Source of the DNA: Rhodococcus spongiicola
GTDB taxonomy: Bacteria > Actinomycetota > Actinomycetes > Mycobacteriales > Mycobacteriaceae
DNA: 64,000 bases
Direction: 5' to 3'
Assembly (NCBI RefSeq): GCF_004011835.1
Contig: NZ_RKLN01000004.1
Coordinates: 318,318 to 382,317 of the forward strand
Positions 41,633 to 52,387 of this stretch are shown here, piece after piece. The notes beneath the pieces are model-generated. The model saw only the letters and a program-made list of their open reading frames with translations, was not told the DNA's origin and ran no database searches. Each line of letters starts with the position of its first letter. The first letter of the stretch is position 1. The position numbers were made by a program, and so were the translations under genes.

Positions 41633-42625
41633 ATGACGACTGGGGACGGGATGCGAACACGCGAGACGACGATCATCAGGCACTGGAAGGTCAGCTGGCG
41701 GGCGTGGTTGGTCTTCTGGATCGCCCGCATCTTCGTCAAACCGCTGTTCAGGTTGTGGCCGGCCACGGACCGTGGACTCGAGACACTCGCGAATCTCGAG
41801 AGGCTCGTGGACCGGCTCCCGAGACCGAACGGCGTCACCATCGAGCCGATGACGCTCGGCGGTGTGCCCAGCGAGCGGATCACCAACCACCGCAAGGCCG
41901 CAGACTCCCTCGCGGGCGCGACCATCCTGTACTTCCACGGCGGCGGATTCGTGTTCTGCGGCTTGGCCACTCACCGCAACCTGTGCGCGTTGCTGGCCGC
42001 GCGGGCCGCGGTCCCGGTGATCTCCGTGGAATACCGGCAGCTTCCCTCCGGCGGCATCGGCACCTCGATCCACGATGCGATGGCCGCTTACCAAGACCTG
42101 CTGGGTAAGTGCGAGGACCCGACGAAGATCATCCTGGCCGGTGACTCGGCCGGCGGCTACCTCGCGATGAAGGTCGCCGAACTCGCCGCGTCCCGCGGCA
42201 TGGTGACGCCCGCCGCGGTGATCGGGTACTCGCCGCTGCTCAACCTGGCGCTCGAGAAGCACGACCCCGACTACATGCGCCGGGACGCGTACCTACCGAT
42301 AAACAAGGTCGATTCGATCAAGCGTCGCTGGGCAGACGGTCCGGAACCCATCGTCGGTGCCGACTCACCCATCGAGGCAGACCCGAGCCTGTTCCCGCCC
42401 GTGTTCTTCAGCGTCGCGCAGTACGAACTCATGCGCCCCGACGTCGAAGCGATGACCGGCATGCTCGAGGATGTCGGACAGTCCGTCGAAACCCACGTGT
42501 GGAGCGGCCAGATCCACGCCTACCCGGTGTTCGGCACGGTCCTGAACGAGGCCAAGATGACGATTGCGTTCAGCCTCGATTTCGTCCGGCGCGCACTCGG
42601 ATACCGGGGGCGGCACTCGGCCTGA
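41633..42625 (+). CDS. HSL-family alpha/beta hydrolase (esterase/lipase)
   Basis: A 330-residue esterase of the hormone-sensitive-lipase family (bacterial family IV). The oxyanion HGGG is in LYFHGGGFVFCG, the nucleophile in LAGDSAGGYLAM, the acid in ELMRPDVEAM and the histidine in SGQIHAYPVF. A hydrophobic segment near the N-terminus (SWRAWLVFWIARIFVKPLF) could attach it to the membrane. An alternative ATG lies at 41651 with GGGGA close upstream. The family acts on short-chain esters and is common in Rhodococcus and mycobacteria. Substrate unknown. Confidence 0.85.
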   Translation: MTTGDGMRTRETTIIRHWKVSWRAWLVFWIARIFVKPLFRLWPATDRGLETLANLERLVDRLPRPNGVTIEPMTLGGVPSERITNHRKAADSLAGATILYFHGGGFVFCGLATHRNLCALLAARAAVPVISVEYRQLPSGGIGTSIHDAMAAYQDLLGKCEDPTKIILAGDSAGGYLAMKVAELAASRGMVTPAAVIGYSPLLNLALEKHDPDYMRRDAYLPINKVDSIKRRWADGPEPIVGADSPIEADPSLFPPVFFSVAQYELMRPDVEAMTGMLEDVGQSVETHVWSGQIHAYPVFGTVLNEAKMTIAFSLDFVRRALGYRGRHSA

Positions 42626-42668
42626 GCTTCGTCACTGACGCCAACGAGTTTCTTCGTCTCGCCCGTCG

Positions 42669-43328
42669 CTATCGCTCCGAGAGCCGGAACTCGGCGATCT
42701 CTCGGGCGTTGTCGACCGCGTCGGCAAAGGCCTGGTATCGCTCGTCGGCCATCGCTGCCGCCAGCACTGCGTAGCGGTCCGCGGCACCCATCGGGACCCA
42801 CGAAGCGATCGCGTACAGATGGTCGCCGGGCCGCTCGAGCACGTCGAGCAGGCTCGGCGGCGCGGGTGGCGGATCCTCCCGCTGTTCGCGGACGCGGTTG
42901 AGCACGACGTACAACTCGGTGATCTTGCCGATGAGCTGCTGGAGTTGGCGATCGGAGACCCGCCCGGTCGGGCCCACCGGCCAGACCTCGACCTCCGCGC
43001 GGGGGTACGGATCGTCACCGAGCCAGTGCCGCACTCGGATCCGTTCCTCGCCGACGCAGTCGAGCGCGTACCGCCCGTCGCCGATGTCGACGTGCGAGAC
43101 GATGCGTACGGTGGTGCCGATGTCGTGCCGGACGTCGCCGCCGCCGACCTCGTGGCCGCGTGCGATGAGGACGGTGCCGAACAGCGGGCCTTCGGTCGCG
43201 GTCAGGCAGTCACGCACGAGCGCCTGGTATCGGGGCTCGAACACGTGCAGCGGCAGCCGTTCCCCGGGTAGCAGTGTCGAGCCGAGGGGGAACATCGGCA
43301 TGACGGTCATTTGCTCCGGGTTGGTCAT
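42669..43328 (-). CDS. LON substrate-binding domain protein
   Basis: A 219-residue protein consisting of the N-terminal Lon substrate-recognition domain without ATPase or protease parts: MPMFPLGSTLLPGERLPLHVFEPRYQALV is the diagnostic opening (seen from residue 10), followed by GTVLIARGHEVGGGD, GTTVRIV and a C-terminal helical bundle (LLDVLERPGDHLYAIASW). Single-domain members are frequent in actinobacteria; role probably peptide or protein binding. The ATG overlaps the stop of the DUF309 gene (ATGA), so the two form an operon. Confidence 0.88.
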   Translation of the reverse strand: MTNPEQMTVMPMFPLGSTLLPGERLPLHVFEPRYQALVRDCLTATEGPLFGTVLIARGHEVGGGDVRHDIGTTVRIVSHVDIGDGRYALDCVGEERIRVRHWLGDDPYPRAEVEVWPVGPTGRVSDRQLQQLIGKITELYVVLNRVREQREDPPPAPPSLLDVLERPGDHLYAIASWVPMGAADRYAVLAAAMADERYQAFADAVDNAREIAEFRLSER

Positions 43329-43801
43329 CAGGGCATCCGAAGGCGGGGGACGGGCACCGCGTCCGGCGGCGTGTCGCGGTCCAATTCCGCGATCAGGTGG
43401 TCGGCCCAAGCGACCAGACCGGTGATGTCGAGGGCGTGCGGGGGATCCGGCTCGTACGGAACGATTCGGTGCCGGCCCTGGCGCAGCACCGACACCGCGC
43501 CGGCGGGGTTGCCGCGCATCTGATGGGTGACCCCGACCGCCAACTGCGCCAGACCCTGCCACAGTCCGCGCTCCTCGTTCGGCGCCTTCTTCCAGGCGGA
43601 TTCGAGGACTTCGTGCGCGTGGAACGGTAGCTCATGGTCGAGCAGGCGCTGCGCCTCGGTGATCGCCTCGTCGGGGTCGAGGTCCAGGTCGTCGGGGACC
43701 GTCGGAAACCCTTCCGCTCCCCACTCGAGTGGCCTGCCCAGGCGATCTCGAGGCCGGGCATTGCGCGGCTTGCCGAGGGTGTCCCGATCACGGTCGGTCA
43801 T
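43328..43801 (-). CDS. DUF309-domain protein
   Basis: A 157-residue protein with the DUF309 helical motif: LDHELPFHAHEVLESAWK (conserved H-x2-E-x2-E) near residue 55 and LWQGLAQLAVGVTHQMRGN. DUF309 proteins are small all-helical proteins with an HxxE-like pattern of unknown function. It is the first gene of a two-gene operon with the LON-domain protein. ATG at 43801. Confidence 0.85.
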   Translation of the reverse strand: MTDRDRDTLGKPRNARPRDRLGRPLEWGAEGFPTVPDDLDLDPDEAITEAQRLLDHELPFHAHEVLESAWKKAPNEERGLWQGLAQLAVGVTHQMRGNPAGAVSVLRQGRHRIVPYEPDPPHALDITGLVAWADHLIAELDRDTPPDAVPVPRLRMP

Positions 43802-43953
43802 ACAGGCAATCTAGTCCCGACTGCAGTCTCACGGGAGGGCCGCAAGACGCTTCGCTGGCACGCCCTCGGGCGGGGCAGGTTGATCAGGACAAGCCGTTCT
43901 CTTGCCGAGCAAATCAATCGAGTAGCCTGCGCCCAGGGAGAGGTGGGGGAAGT

Positions 43954-44172
43954 ATGTCTGATTTGATCCACGATTTCGGTGTCGCTGATCGCGGGCAGCG
44001 GTTACGCCGGGGGCTGCAGCGGCAGAAGGATCCGCTCCTCCTCATGTCCCTCTCTGTGATACCCGGGCTGATCACGTTCCGGGTGTACGAGTCGATCGCC
44101 CTCGTCGTCGTGATCACGGTGTTCACGGCAATCAGCATCGCTGCGGCGGCGGTACTGTTTCGTCCGCGCTGA
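43954..44172 (+). CDS. Small membrane protein
   Basis: A 72-residue protein starting at an ATG with AGAGGTGGGGGA upstream. A charged N-terminal third (DRGQRLRRGLQRQKD) is followed by two hydrophobic segments (LLLMSLSVIPGLITF and IALVVVITVFTAISIAAAAV). No family recognised. It stands alone between the DUF309 operon and the HEAT-repeat gene. The following 242 bp to the HEAT gene hold no gene I can see. Confidence 0.65.
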   Translation: MSDLIHDFGVADRGQRLRRGLQRQKDPLLLMSLSVIPGLITFRVYESIALVVVITVFTAISIAAAAVLFRPR

Positions 44173-44414
44173 TACTCGACCGAATCGAACACCGACCTCC
44201 GACCGGTGGTTCCGCCTGCAAGGGAGTCGCACGAAACCCGTTCTGGTCATAAGCAATCGAGTTGCCCGCTGCGGCATAACGCCAATTGCAAACCACGCAA
44301 TCAATCGCAAACCACGCGCCGCACAGCCTGGAGTACGGTCCGCGGTTCTGCCACCGAGACTTGACCCTCACACAGTGACAAGGACTCGAATGGCCGGCGA
44401 AGGAGGTGGTTGTC

Positions 44415-45059
44415 TTGAACACAACCAACCACGGTGGGCCGAATGCTCACTTCGTCGACGCTCTGGCCGCTGCCGACCCGACGGTTCGGCTGCGGGCTGC
44501 GCTTTCCGTAGGCACGCGTCCCGATCCCCGTCTCATCGAGACTCTCGTCGGTCGGTGCGCCGTCGAGGCGGACTTCTTCGTCCGCGACATGCTCACTTGG
44601 GCGTTGTGCCGCCTACCGGCGGAGGCCACGGTCCCGAGACTGGTCGAGGAACTCGGCGCCGACACCGTGCAGGCTCGAAGCCAAGCGCTGCATGCGCTTT
44701 CCAAGATCGGGGATCGGCAGGCATGGCCGGCGGTGTCGGCACTTCTGCACGACGAGCACGACGACGTCGCCCGCAGCGCATGGCGGGCCGCCGCGATACT
44801 CGTGCCGCCCGGAGACGAGGCCGACCTCGCGGCCGACCTGGCAACCGAGTTCGGACGCGGTGACCAGCACCTGCAGCTCAGCCTGAGTCGTGCGCTGGTC
44901 AAGCTCGGGGAGGCCGTCCTCCCGATCGTCGAGACGGCGTCCAGTAGCCCCAATCCGGACATTCGTGCGCATGCCGAGGCCACAGAATGGCTCTACCACC
45001 ACCCGGACAGCGGGTTCGCCCTGTCGCTCGATATGGCGACCCGCGGCGTGGACGCCTAG
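44415..45059 (+). CDS. HEAT-repeat protein
   Basis: A 214-residue all-helical protein with HEAT/PBS-lyase-type repeats (TVPRLVEELGADTVQARSQA, ALSKIGDRQAWPAVSALLHD). TTG at 44415 is preferred, since AGGAGG lies 8 nt upstream; the in-frame GTG at 44406 overlaps that ribosome site and so is unlikely. The gene is 13 bp ahead of a MerR regulator that itself carries HEAT repeats, so both probably bind the same partner. Function unknown. Confidence 0.78.
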   Translation: MNTTNHGGPNAHFVDALAAADPTVRLRAALSVGTRPDPRLIETLVGRCAVEADFFVRDMLTWALCRLPAEATVPRLVEELGADTVQARSQALHALSKIGDRQAWPAVSALLHDEHDDVARSAWRAAAILVPPGDEADLAADLATEFGRGDQHLQLSLSRALVKLGEAVLPIVETASSSPNPDIRAHAEATEWLYHHPDSGFALSLDMATRGVDA

Positions 45060-45072
45060 AGGAGGAGATGGG

Positions 45073-46095
45073 ATGTTGATCGGCGAAGTCTCGCGACGGT
45101 CCGGTGTCAGCACCCGGATGTTGCGTCACTACGACGCGCTGGGGCTGGTGCAGCCCACGGGCCGCACGTCCGGCGGCTACCGCGAGTACTCCGCCGACGA
45201 CATCCGCCGGCTCTTCCACGTCGAGAGCCTGAGGACGCTGGGGCTGTCCTTGAGCGAGGCCAAGCGCGCACTGGACGAATCCGACTTCGCGCCGTCCGGG
45301 CTGATGGGAGACCTCATACGGCACACGCGTCAGCGGATCGCCGCAGAGGAGGAACTGCTCACGAAACTCGAGCACGTCGACTCCGCCGGCCCGGAGGAGT
45401 GGGAGGACGTCCTGCGCGTCGTCACCCTGCTGCGCGCACTCGAATCGGAGTCCGGGGCCCGTCGCCAGCAAGCGATCCTGTCCCAGGACGCGAATGCGCC
45501 ACTCCCCGTCGAAGCGCTGGTCGAAGCGGCCTTGTCGGAGGACGACCTCAACGTCGCCGGAGCGTTGCAGTGGACACTGGCCCGGGCCGCCGGTCGAGGA
45601 CTCGCCGATCTGGCCGCCGGTCTCGACGCGGAGTCGGTCGACGTCCGACGTCGCGCCACGGCCGCGATTGCGGCAGTACACACGGTCGAGGCAACGGTCC
45701 TCCTGCGACGAGCCCTCGATGACCCGGACGCCACAGTCCGCGGGCGTGTGGCCCTCGTCCTCGGGGCGCGGGGGAACCTCGACGCGGTCCCAGCCCTCCT
45801 CGAACTGATCGTCGAGGGGCGACGCGATGTCGAGGCCGCGGAGGCGTTGGGCGTGCTGACGGAGCTGTCAGCCTCGGCCGACGACATCGTCGGGGCTATG
45901 CAAGACCTGTTCGACAACACGGATGACGCGCCCACGCGGTTGCGGATCACCCAGGCGTTCGCGGAGATTCCCGGCACGGCAGCACGGGAGGCGCTCGCCC
46001 GACTGGCCGACGACAGCGACCGGACGATCGCGGCCACCGCCGCAGCAATCCTGAACATCCGTGACCGTCGAAAGAGCGAACGCGGGCAGGTGTGA
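45073..46095 (+). CDS. MerR-family regulator with C-terminal HEAT repeats
   Basis: A 340-residue protein. Residues 1-70 form a MerR winged helix (MLIGEVSRRSGVSTRMLRHY, GYREYSADDIRRL), followed by a coiled-coil-like helix (RQRIAAEEELLTKLEHV). From about residue 130 to the end there are HEAT-like helical repeats (ALDDPDATVRGRVALVLGAR, ALARLADDSDRTIAATAAAI) in place of the usual short effector domain. ATG at 45073 with GGAGGA upstream. Operon with the preceding HEAT-repeat gene, which suggests that HEAT-mediated protein contact, not a small ligand, controls DNA binding. Confidence 0.85.
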   Translation: MLIGEVSRRSGVSTRMLRHYDALGLVQPTGRTSGGYREYSADDIRRLFHVESLRTLGLSLSEAKRALDESDFAPSGLMGDLIRHTRQRIAAEEELLTKLEHVDSAGPEEWEDVLRVVTLLRALESESGARRQQAILSQDANAPLPVEALVEAALSEDDLNVAGALQWTLARAAGRGLADLAAGLDAESVDVRRRATAAIAAVHTVEATVLLRRALDDPDATVRGRVALVLGARGNLDAVPALLELIVEGRRDVEAAEALGVLTELSASADDIVGAMQDLFDNTDDAPTRLRITQAFAEIPGTAAREALARLADDSDRTIAATAAAILNIRDRRKSERGQV

Positions 46096-46130
46096 CGACC
46101 GAGCAGGCCGGAGGTGTGACGTCACAGAAC

Positions 46131-46160
46131 AACGTCATGGAAAAGAACGTCATGGAAAAG
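46131..46160. repeat. 15-bp perfect tandem duplication
   Basis: AACGTCATGGAAAAG twice in a row, 35 bp after the MerR stop and just before the tRNA terminator. Confidence 0.8.
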
Positions 46161-46164
46161 GAAA

Positions 46165-46194
46165 GAGCCACGGCCCTCGAAAGGGCCGTGGCTC
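46165..46194 (-). terminator. Terminator of the initiator tRNA
   Basis: Perfect 13-bp stem (46165-46177 with 46182-46194) and a 4-nt CGAA loop. On the minus strand it follows the tRNA by 7 nt and is followed by a TTTCCTTTTCC tract. It may also end transcripts from the MerR gene on the other strand. Confidence 0.8.
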
Positions 46195-46201
46195 CAACAT
46201 T

Positions 46202-46278
46202 TGGTAGCGGGGACAGGATTTGAACCTGCGACCTCTGGGTTATGAGCCCAGCGAGCTACCGAGCTGCTCCACCCCGCG
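46202..46278 (-). tRNA. tRNA-fMet (initiator), anticodon CAU
   Basis: A 77-nt cloverleaf including an encoded CCA end. The anticodon arm reads GGGCTCATAACCC with the three G-C pairs that mark initiator tRNAs, and the first pair of the acceptor stem is a C-U mismatch, also an initiator feature. D-loop AGCAGCTCGGTAGCT and T-arm GGTTCAAATCC are standard. Confidence 0.95.
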
Positions 46279-46339
46279 TCGGTGCACCTAGACTACACGA
46301 CATCGGGACGTCGTCCTCACCGGGATCGGACGGATTCGC

Positions 46340-47152
46340 ATGGCACTGCTCGACAACAGGGTCGCGTTCATTACGGGTGCAGCACGCAGCCAGGGGCGAA
46401 ACCACGCTGTGCGCCTCGCCCGCGAGGGCGCCGACATCATCGCGTTCGACGTGTGCGCCCCCGTCTTGGACGACATCGGATACCCGGCGGCGACGCCTCC
46501 AGATCTCGACGAGACGGCCCGCCTGGTGCGCGCCGAGGGCCGAGAGATCGTCAAGGCGATCGGCGACGTACGTGACCAGTCCGCGCTGCAGGCAGCGGTC
46601 GACGCCGGTGTGGAGCGCTTCGGTCGACTCGACATCGTCGTCGCCAATGCGGCTATCTCGATGTGGAACCGCTTCTGGGAGATGCCCGAGGAACAGTGGA
46701 CGACGACCATCGACATCAATCTCAACGGCGTGTGGCGCACCCTCACGGCCGCTGTTCCCGCGATCATCGCCGGCGGCCGCGGCGGCTCGGTCATCGTGGT
46801 CAGCTCGGTGCACGGTATGAAGGCCAGCCCCGGCGCGGCCGGCTACGCCGCGGCCAAACACGGGCTGGCCGGCCTGACGAAGACCGCCGCGATCGAATTG
46901 GGCGAGTACGGCATTCGCGTCAACTCGATCCACCCCGGCGTGGTGGACACCCCTATGAGCCGGAGTTCGCGTGCCGCGGAGATCCTGTCCCAGTACCCGC
47001 TGTACGCCGACAGCTACAGGTGGCCGCTCGCCGGACCGGACCAATGCAGTCTCGATGACGTCTCCGAGGCGGTGCTCTATCTCGCCGGCGACCGTTCTCG
47101 CGCCGTCACCGGTTCGCAGATGGTGGTGGATCTGGGCCTCACCGCGATATAG
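46340..47152 (+). CDS. Mycofactocin-coupled type SDR oxidoreductase
   Basis: A 270-residue short-chain dehydrogenase. It opens with RVAFITGAARSQGRNHAVRL, and has the extended segment DIIAFDVCAPVLDDIGYPAA that distinguishes the mycofactocin-coupled SDR group (non-exchangeable nicotinamide). The catalytic triad is S of VVSSVH, Y of AGYAAAKHG and that K. No mycofactocin biosynthesis gene is in the window. The stop codon is inside a 16-bp tandem duplication (47144-47175). Substrate probably an alcohol; not determinable. Confidence 0.85.
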   Translation: MALLDNRVAFITGAARSQGRNHAVRLAREGADIIAFDVCAPVLDDIGYPAATPPDLDETARLVRAEGREIVKAIGDVRDQSALQAAVDAGVERFGRLDIVVANAAISMWNRFWEMPEEQWTTTIDINLNGVWRTLTAAVPAIIAGGRGGSVIVVSSVHGMKASPGAAGYAAAKHGLAGLTKTAAIELGEYGIRVNSIHPGVVDTPMSRSSRAAEILSQYPLYADSYRWPLAGPDQCSLDDVSEAVLYLAGDRSRAVTGSQMVVDLGLTAI

Positions 47153-47175
47153 GTGCGTGGCGATATAGGTGCGTG
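47144..47175. repeat. 16-bp tandem duplication across a stop codon
   Basis: GCGATATAGGTGCGTG twice in a row; the first copy contains the TAG stop of the SDR gene. Confidence 0.85.
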
Positions 47176-47185
47176 AGGAACGGCG

Positions 47186-49459
<2,274 letters not shown>

Positions 49460-49476
49460 CGGCCGGGTGATTCGTC

Positions 49477-49959
49477 GTGGACCGGGGTGGGCACCGACTC
49501 GACGCACTCGACGTCGAGCTGATCGCGCGCCTGCGCAGCGAGCCCAGGATGGGGATGCTCGAGCTGTCGCGCCGGGTCGGGGTCGCCCGAGCGACAGCGC
49601 AGGCACGCCTGCGACGGCTCGAAGAAGCCGGCGTCATCACCGGCTACGGACCCGAGATCGATTTACGCACAGCGGGGTACCCGGTCCAGGCGTTCGTGAC
49701 GCTGGAGATCGCCCAGGGCTCATTGAGCCAGCTCACGTTGGAACTCGAGGAGTTTCCGGAAGTGATCGAGGCGTGGGCGACCACCGGTGACGGTGATGTC
49801 TTGTGCCGGGTGGCCGCCGCGTCGCACGACGACCTTCAGGCACTGTTGATCGATCTGCACCACTCGTCGACCGTTGCCCGATCCGTCTCGGTGGTGGTGC
49901 TCTCGCAGGTGGTGCCGTACCGCACCCAGGCGTTGCTCACGAAGTCCGTCGAGAGCTAG
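49477..49959 (+). CDS. Lrp/AsnC-family transcriptional regulator
   Basis: A 160-residue regulator. N-terminal winged helix (LDALDVELIARLRSEPRMGMLELSRRVG, ARATAQARLRRLEEAGVITGY), then the RAM/AsnC effector domain (VQAFVTLEIAQGSL, EVIEAWATTGDGDVLCRVAA). The first helix reads MGMLELSRRVGVARATAQARL. In related genera Lrp regulators near hppD control tyrosine catabolism, so it could respond to an amino acid or aromatic acid, but it is separated from hppD by the USP gene. GTG start at 49477. Confidence 0.85.
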   Translation: MDRGGHRLDALDVELIARLRSEPRMGMLELSRRVGVARATAQARLRRLEEAGVITGYGPEIDLRTAGYPVQAFVTLEIAQGSLSQLTLELEEFPEVIEAWATTGDGDVLCRVAAASHDDLQALLIDLHHSSTVARSVSVVVLSQVVPYRTQALLTKSVES

Positions 49960-49989
49960 CTGTCGGTGGGTGTCGGGAGGCTCGAAAAC

Positions 49990-50508
49990 GTGGAGTGCGA
50001 GAACGTGGAGAGAGTGCACACCGTCGTCGATTCGCCTGTCGGGCCGCTGACCCTGGTCCGCATCGCGGATGCGGTGTGCGGGCTCTACATGGATCAGCAG
50101 CGCCATCTGCCCGACAGCGCCCGCTTCGGGGCCCGGCTCGACGCCGGCTTCGGGGACGTGACGATGCAGCTCGCCGAGTACTTCCGTGGCGAGCGCACCG
50201 GGTTCACGGTGCCCCTCGCGCCGGACGGGACAGAGTTCCAGCGGCGGGTGTGGGCGGCGCTGCGGACCATCCCGTACGGCACCCGCTGGACGTACAAGCA
50301 GCTCGCCGAGCATCTCGGCAACCCGGCCGCGATCCGCGCCGTCGCCGCGGCGAACGGGCGCAACCCCATCTCGATCATCGTCCCGTGCCACCGCGTCGTC
50401 GGCAGCGACGGTTCGCTGACCGGATACGCAGGTGGACTCGAACGCAAGCGGTACCTGCTCGACCTGGAAAATCCGTACCCGCCCGGGACCCAGGATGGGC
50501 TCTTCTGA
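49990..50508 (+). CDS. ogt: Methylated-DNA-protein cysteine methyltransferase (Ogt type), first copy
   Basis: A 172-residue suicide enzyme that takes methyl groups from O6-methylguanine in DNA. The acceptor cysteine lies in ISIIVPCHRVVGSDGSLTGYAGG, preceded by the DNA-binding helix-turn-helix IPYGTRWTYKQLAEHLGNPAA. The N-terminal ribonuclease-like domain starts at VVDSPVGPLTLV. GTG 49990 is chosen for its GGGAGG 9 nt upstream; GTGs at 50005 and 50014 are alternatives. First gene of the alkylation repair operon. Confidence 0.92.
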   Translation: MECENVERVHTVVDSPVGPLTLVRIADAVCGLYMDQQRHLPDSARFGARLDAGFGDVTMQLAEYFRGERTGFTVPLAPDGTEFQRRVWAALRTIPYGTRWTYKQLAEHLGNPAAIRAVAAANGRNPISIIVPCHRVVGSDGSLTGYAGGLERKRYLLDLENPYPPGTQDGLF

Positions 50509-50560
50509 CTCGGGCACCCTCCGAACCTCACGTTCCGGCCCTGCGGAGCGTCTACCGGGC

Positions 50561-51067
50561 GTGGGACTGAAACCGTTCGAGAAGATCGTCACCGAGCACG
50601 GGCCGGTGGTGCTGCGGGTGTGCCGCGCCTTGCTCGGTCCGGTCGATTCGGAGGACGCCTGGTCGGAGACGTTTCTGGCGGCCCTGCGCGCCTACCCCGA
50701 TCTCGATCCGGGAGCCAACGTCGAGGCGTGGTTGGTGACCATTGCGCACCGCAAGGCCGTCGACGTCCACCGGGTGCGGCAGCGAACGGCGATCCCGACT
50801 GAAGACGTGCCGGAGCAGGAGTCGCGGCACGACCTACCCGGGTCGTGGAACCACGAACTGTGGGACGCGCTCGCCGAGTTGCCGTTCACACAGCGCGCTG
50901 CCGTCGTCTACCACCACCTGGCTGGTTTGCCGTACGCAGAGATCGCGAGGATCCTCGGCAACAGCACCGATGCCGCCCGCCGCGCCGCCGCCGACGGCAT
51001 AGCCCGGCTCCGGCGCACCTACCCGGCACGACCCGAATCGCTCGCGCAGGAGGGAGCTGCCCGATGA
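50561..51067 (+). CDS. ECF-like sigma factor in alkylation-repair operon
   Basis: A 168-residue sigma-70-family protein. Region 2: VLRVCRALLGPVDSEDAWSE and onward (TFLAALRAYPDLD, AWLVTIAHRKAVDVHR); region 4: LPFTQRAAVVYHHLAGLPYA, then EIARILGNSTDAARRAAADG. No anti-sigma gene is adjacent. GTG at 50561 (MGLKPFEKIV) is used; an ATG at 50495 inside the end of ogt would add 22 residues. Its stop overlaps the start of the second methyltransferase (ATGA). Its position suggests that it drives an alkylation response in place of Ada. Confidence 0.8.
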   Translation: MGLKPFEKIVTEHGPVVLRVCRALLGPVDSEDAWSETFLAALRAYPDLDPGANVEAWLVTIAHRKAVDVHRVRQRTAIPTEDVPEQESRHDLPGSWNHELWDALAELPFTQRAAVVYHHLAGLPYAEIARILGNSTDAARRAAADGIARLRRTYPARPESLAQEGAAR

Positions 51068-51651
51068 CCGTGATCCCGACACCGACCGTTCGTCCGTCCG
51101 ACCTGAGCCGCTTGCACGCTCGCCTGGCAGCCACAGCCGACCGCGACGGCCTGCTCGATGTTGCGTACCGCATCGTGGACACTCCCGTCGGACGGCTGCT
51201 GCTCGCGGGCACCGACGTCGGGCTTGTGCGGGTCGCGTATCCGCGCGAGGACCACGACGCCGTACTCGAGATGCTTGCCGAGCAGGTGAGCCCGCGCATC
51301 CTCGAGGCGCCGACCCGCCTGGACGATGCCGCCCGCCAACTCGACGAGTACTTCACGCGACGTCGCAGCCGCTTCGACGTCCCCCTGGACCTGCGGCTCT
51401 CGAGTGGCTTCCGTCGTGAGGTGCTGACCCGGCTGCCGGGCATCGCATACGGGACGACGGCGAGCTACGCGAAGGTCGCCGAGGCCGCCGGCAGCCCCCG
51501 CGCGGTCCGGGCCGTCGGCACCGCGTGTGCCACCAACCCGCTGCCTTTGTTCCTTCCGTGCCACCGGGTAGTTCGCAGCGACGGCAGCATTGGGCAGTAC
51601 GCCGGAGGCACCGAGACGAAGCAGGCGCTGTTGACCTTGGAGGCGGCATGA
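51064..51651 (+). CDS. Methylated-DNA-protein cysteine methyltransferase, second copy
   Basis: A 195-residue homologue of the first Ogt with the same PCHRVVRSDGSIGQYAGG active site and helix-turn-helix GIAYGTTASYAKVAEAAGSP. It has a longer N-terminus (about 30 residues before YRIVDTPVGRLLLAG), and its DNA-recognition loop differs (TNPLPLFLPCHRVV against NPISIIVPCHRVV). Two active methyltransferases in one operon suggest different lesion preference or different regulatory roles. ATG overlaps the sigma stop; its own stop overlaps the next gene. Confidence 0.9.
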   Translation: MTVIPTPTVRPSDLSRLHARLAATADRDGLLDVAYRIVDTPVGRLLLAGTDVGLVRVAYPREDHDAVLEMLAEQVSPRILEAPTRLDDAARQLDEYFTRRRSRFDVPLDLRLSSGFRREVLTRLPGIAYGTTASYAKVAEAAGSPRAVRAVGTACATNPLPLFLPCHRVVRSDGSIGQYAGGTETKQALLTLEAA

Positions 51652-52361
51652 AGGGGCTGGAGGAACGCGTCGAGTCGCTGGACTGGGCGTCGCTGCTCGA
51701 CGAACTCGACGAGGTCGGCGGGTCGCAGAGCGTTCATCCGATCCTGGACCCGTCCGAATGCCGCGCGCTCGCCGATCTCTACGACCACGAGACCCTGTTC
51801 CGGGCCACTGTCGACATGGCGCCGCGCAAGTACGGCTCCGGTCAGTACCGCTACTTCGAGTACCCGCTGCCGGGGGCGATCGCGCAGCTGCGGTCGATGT
51901 TCTACGTGAAACTTCTTCCGGTCGCTCGGGACTGGGCGGAGCGTCTCGGCCGACCGGCGCCGTGGCCGGACACTCTCGACGAGTGGCTGACGATGTGCCA
52001 CGGTGCCGGGCAGCTGCGGCCCACCCCGTTGCTTCTGCGGTACGGGCCCGGCGACTGGAACGCCCTGCACCGGGACCTGTACGGCGAGTTGGTGTTTCCG
52101 TTGCAGGTGGTGATCGGGCTGGACGAACCGGCCGCCGACTACGAGGGCGGGGAGTTCCTCCTCGTCGAACAGCGGGCGCGGGTGCAGTCCCGGGGCACGG
52201 CGACGATGCTGCGCCAGGGTCATGTGTTCGTGTTCACCACCAGCGACCGTCCGGTGGAGTCGGCACGGGGGTGGTCCGTGGCCCCGATGCGGCACGGCGT
52301 CAGCACGGTGCGCTCGGGTGAGCGTCGCACGCTCGGCTTGGTTCTGCACGATGCCGAGTGA
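51648..52361 (+). CDS. 2OG-Fe(II) oxygenase, Oxygenase-NA type
   Basis: A 237-residue protein resembling the Oxygenase-NA (DUF2086) group of 2-oxoglutarate/iron oxygenases that are predicted to remove methyl groups from damaged nucleic acids. The iron facial triad is probably the H-x-D in NALHRDLYGE plus the histidine of APMRHGVSTV, and the 2-oxoglutarate arginine lies in STVRSGERRTLGL. Other hallmark: KYGSGQYRYFEYPLP. ATG overlaps the previous stop (ATGA). The stop lies in the first copy of a 16-bp tandem duplication (52347-52378). Confidence 0.82.
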   Translation: MKGLEERVESLDWASLLDELDEVGGSQSVHPILDPSECRALADLYDHETLFRATVDMAPRKYGSGQYRYFEYPLPGAIAQLRSMFYVKLLPVARDWAERLGRPAPWPDTLDEWLTMCHGAGQLRPTPLLLRYGPGDWNALHRDLYGELVFPLQVVIGLDEPAADYEGGEFLLVEQRARVQSRGTATMLRQGHVFVFTTSDRPVESARGWSVAPMRHGVSTVRSGERRTLGLVLHDAE

Positions 52362-52378
52362 CCACGATGCCGAGTGAC
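52347..52378. repeat. 16-bp tandem duplication across the oxygenase stop / alkB start
   Basis: CACGATGCCGAGTGAC occurs twice in a row; copy 1 contains the stop of the oxygenase gene, and copy 2 lies where the alkB start is expected and adds an extra ATG in frame. Confidence 0.9.
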
Positions 52379-52387
52379 GGGGACGCG

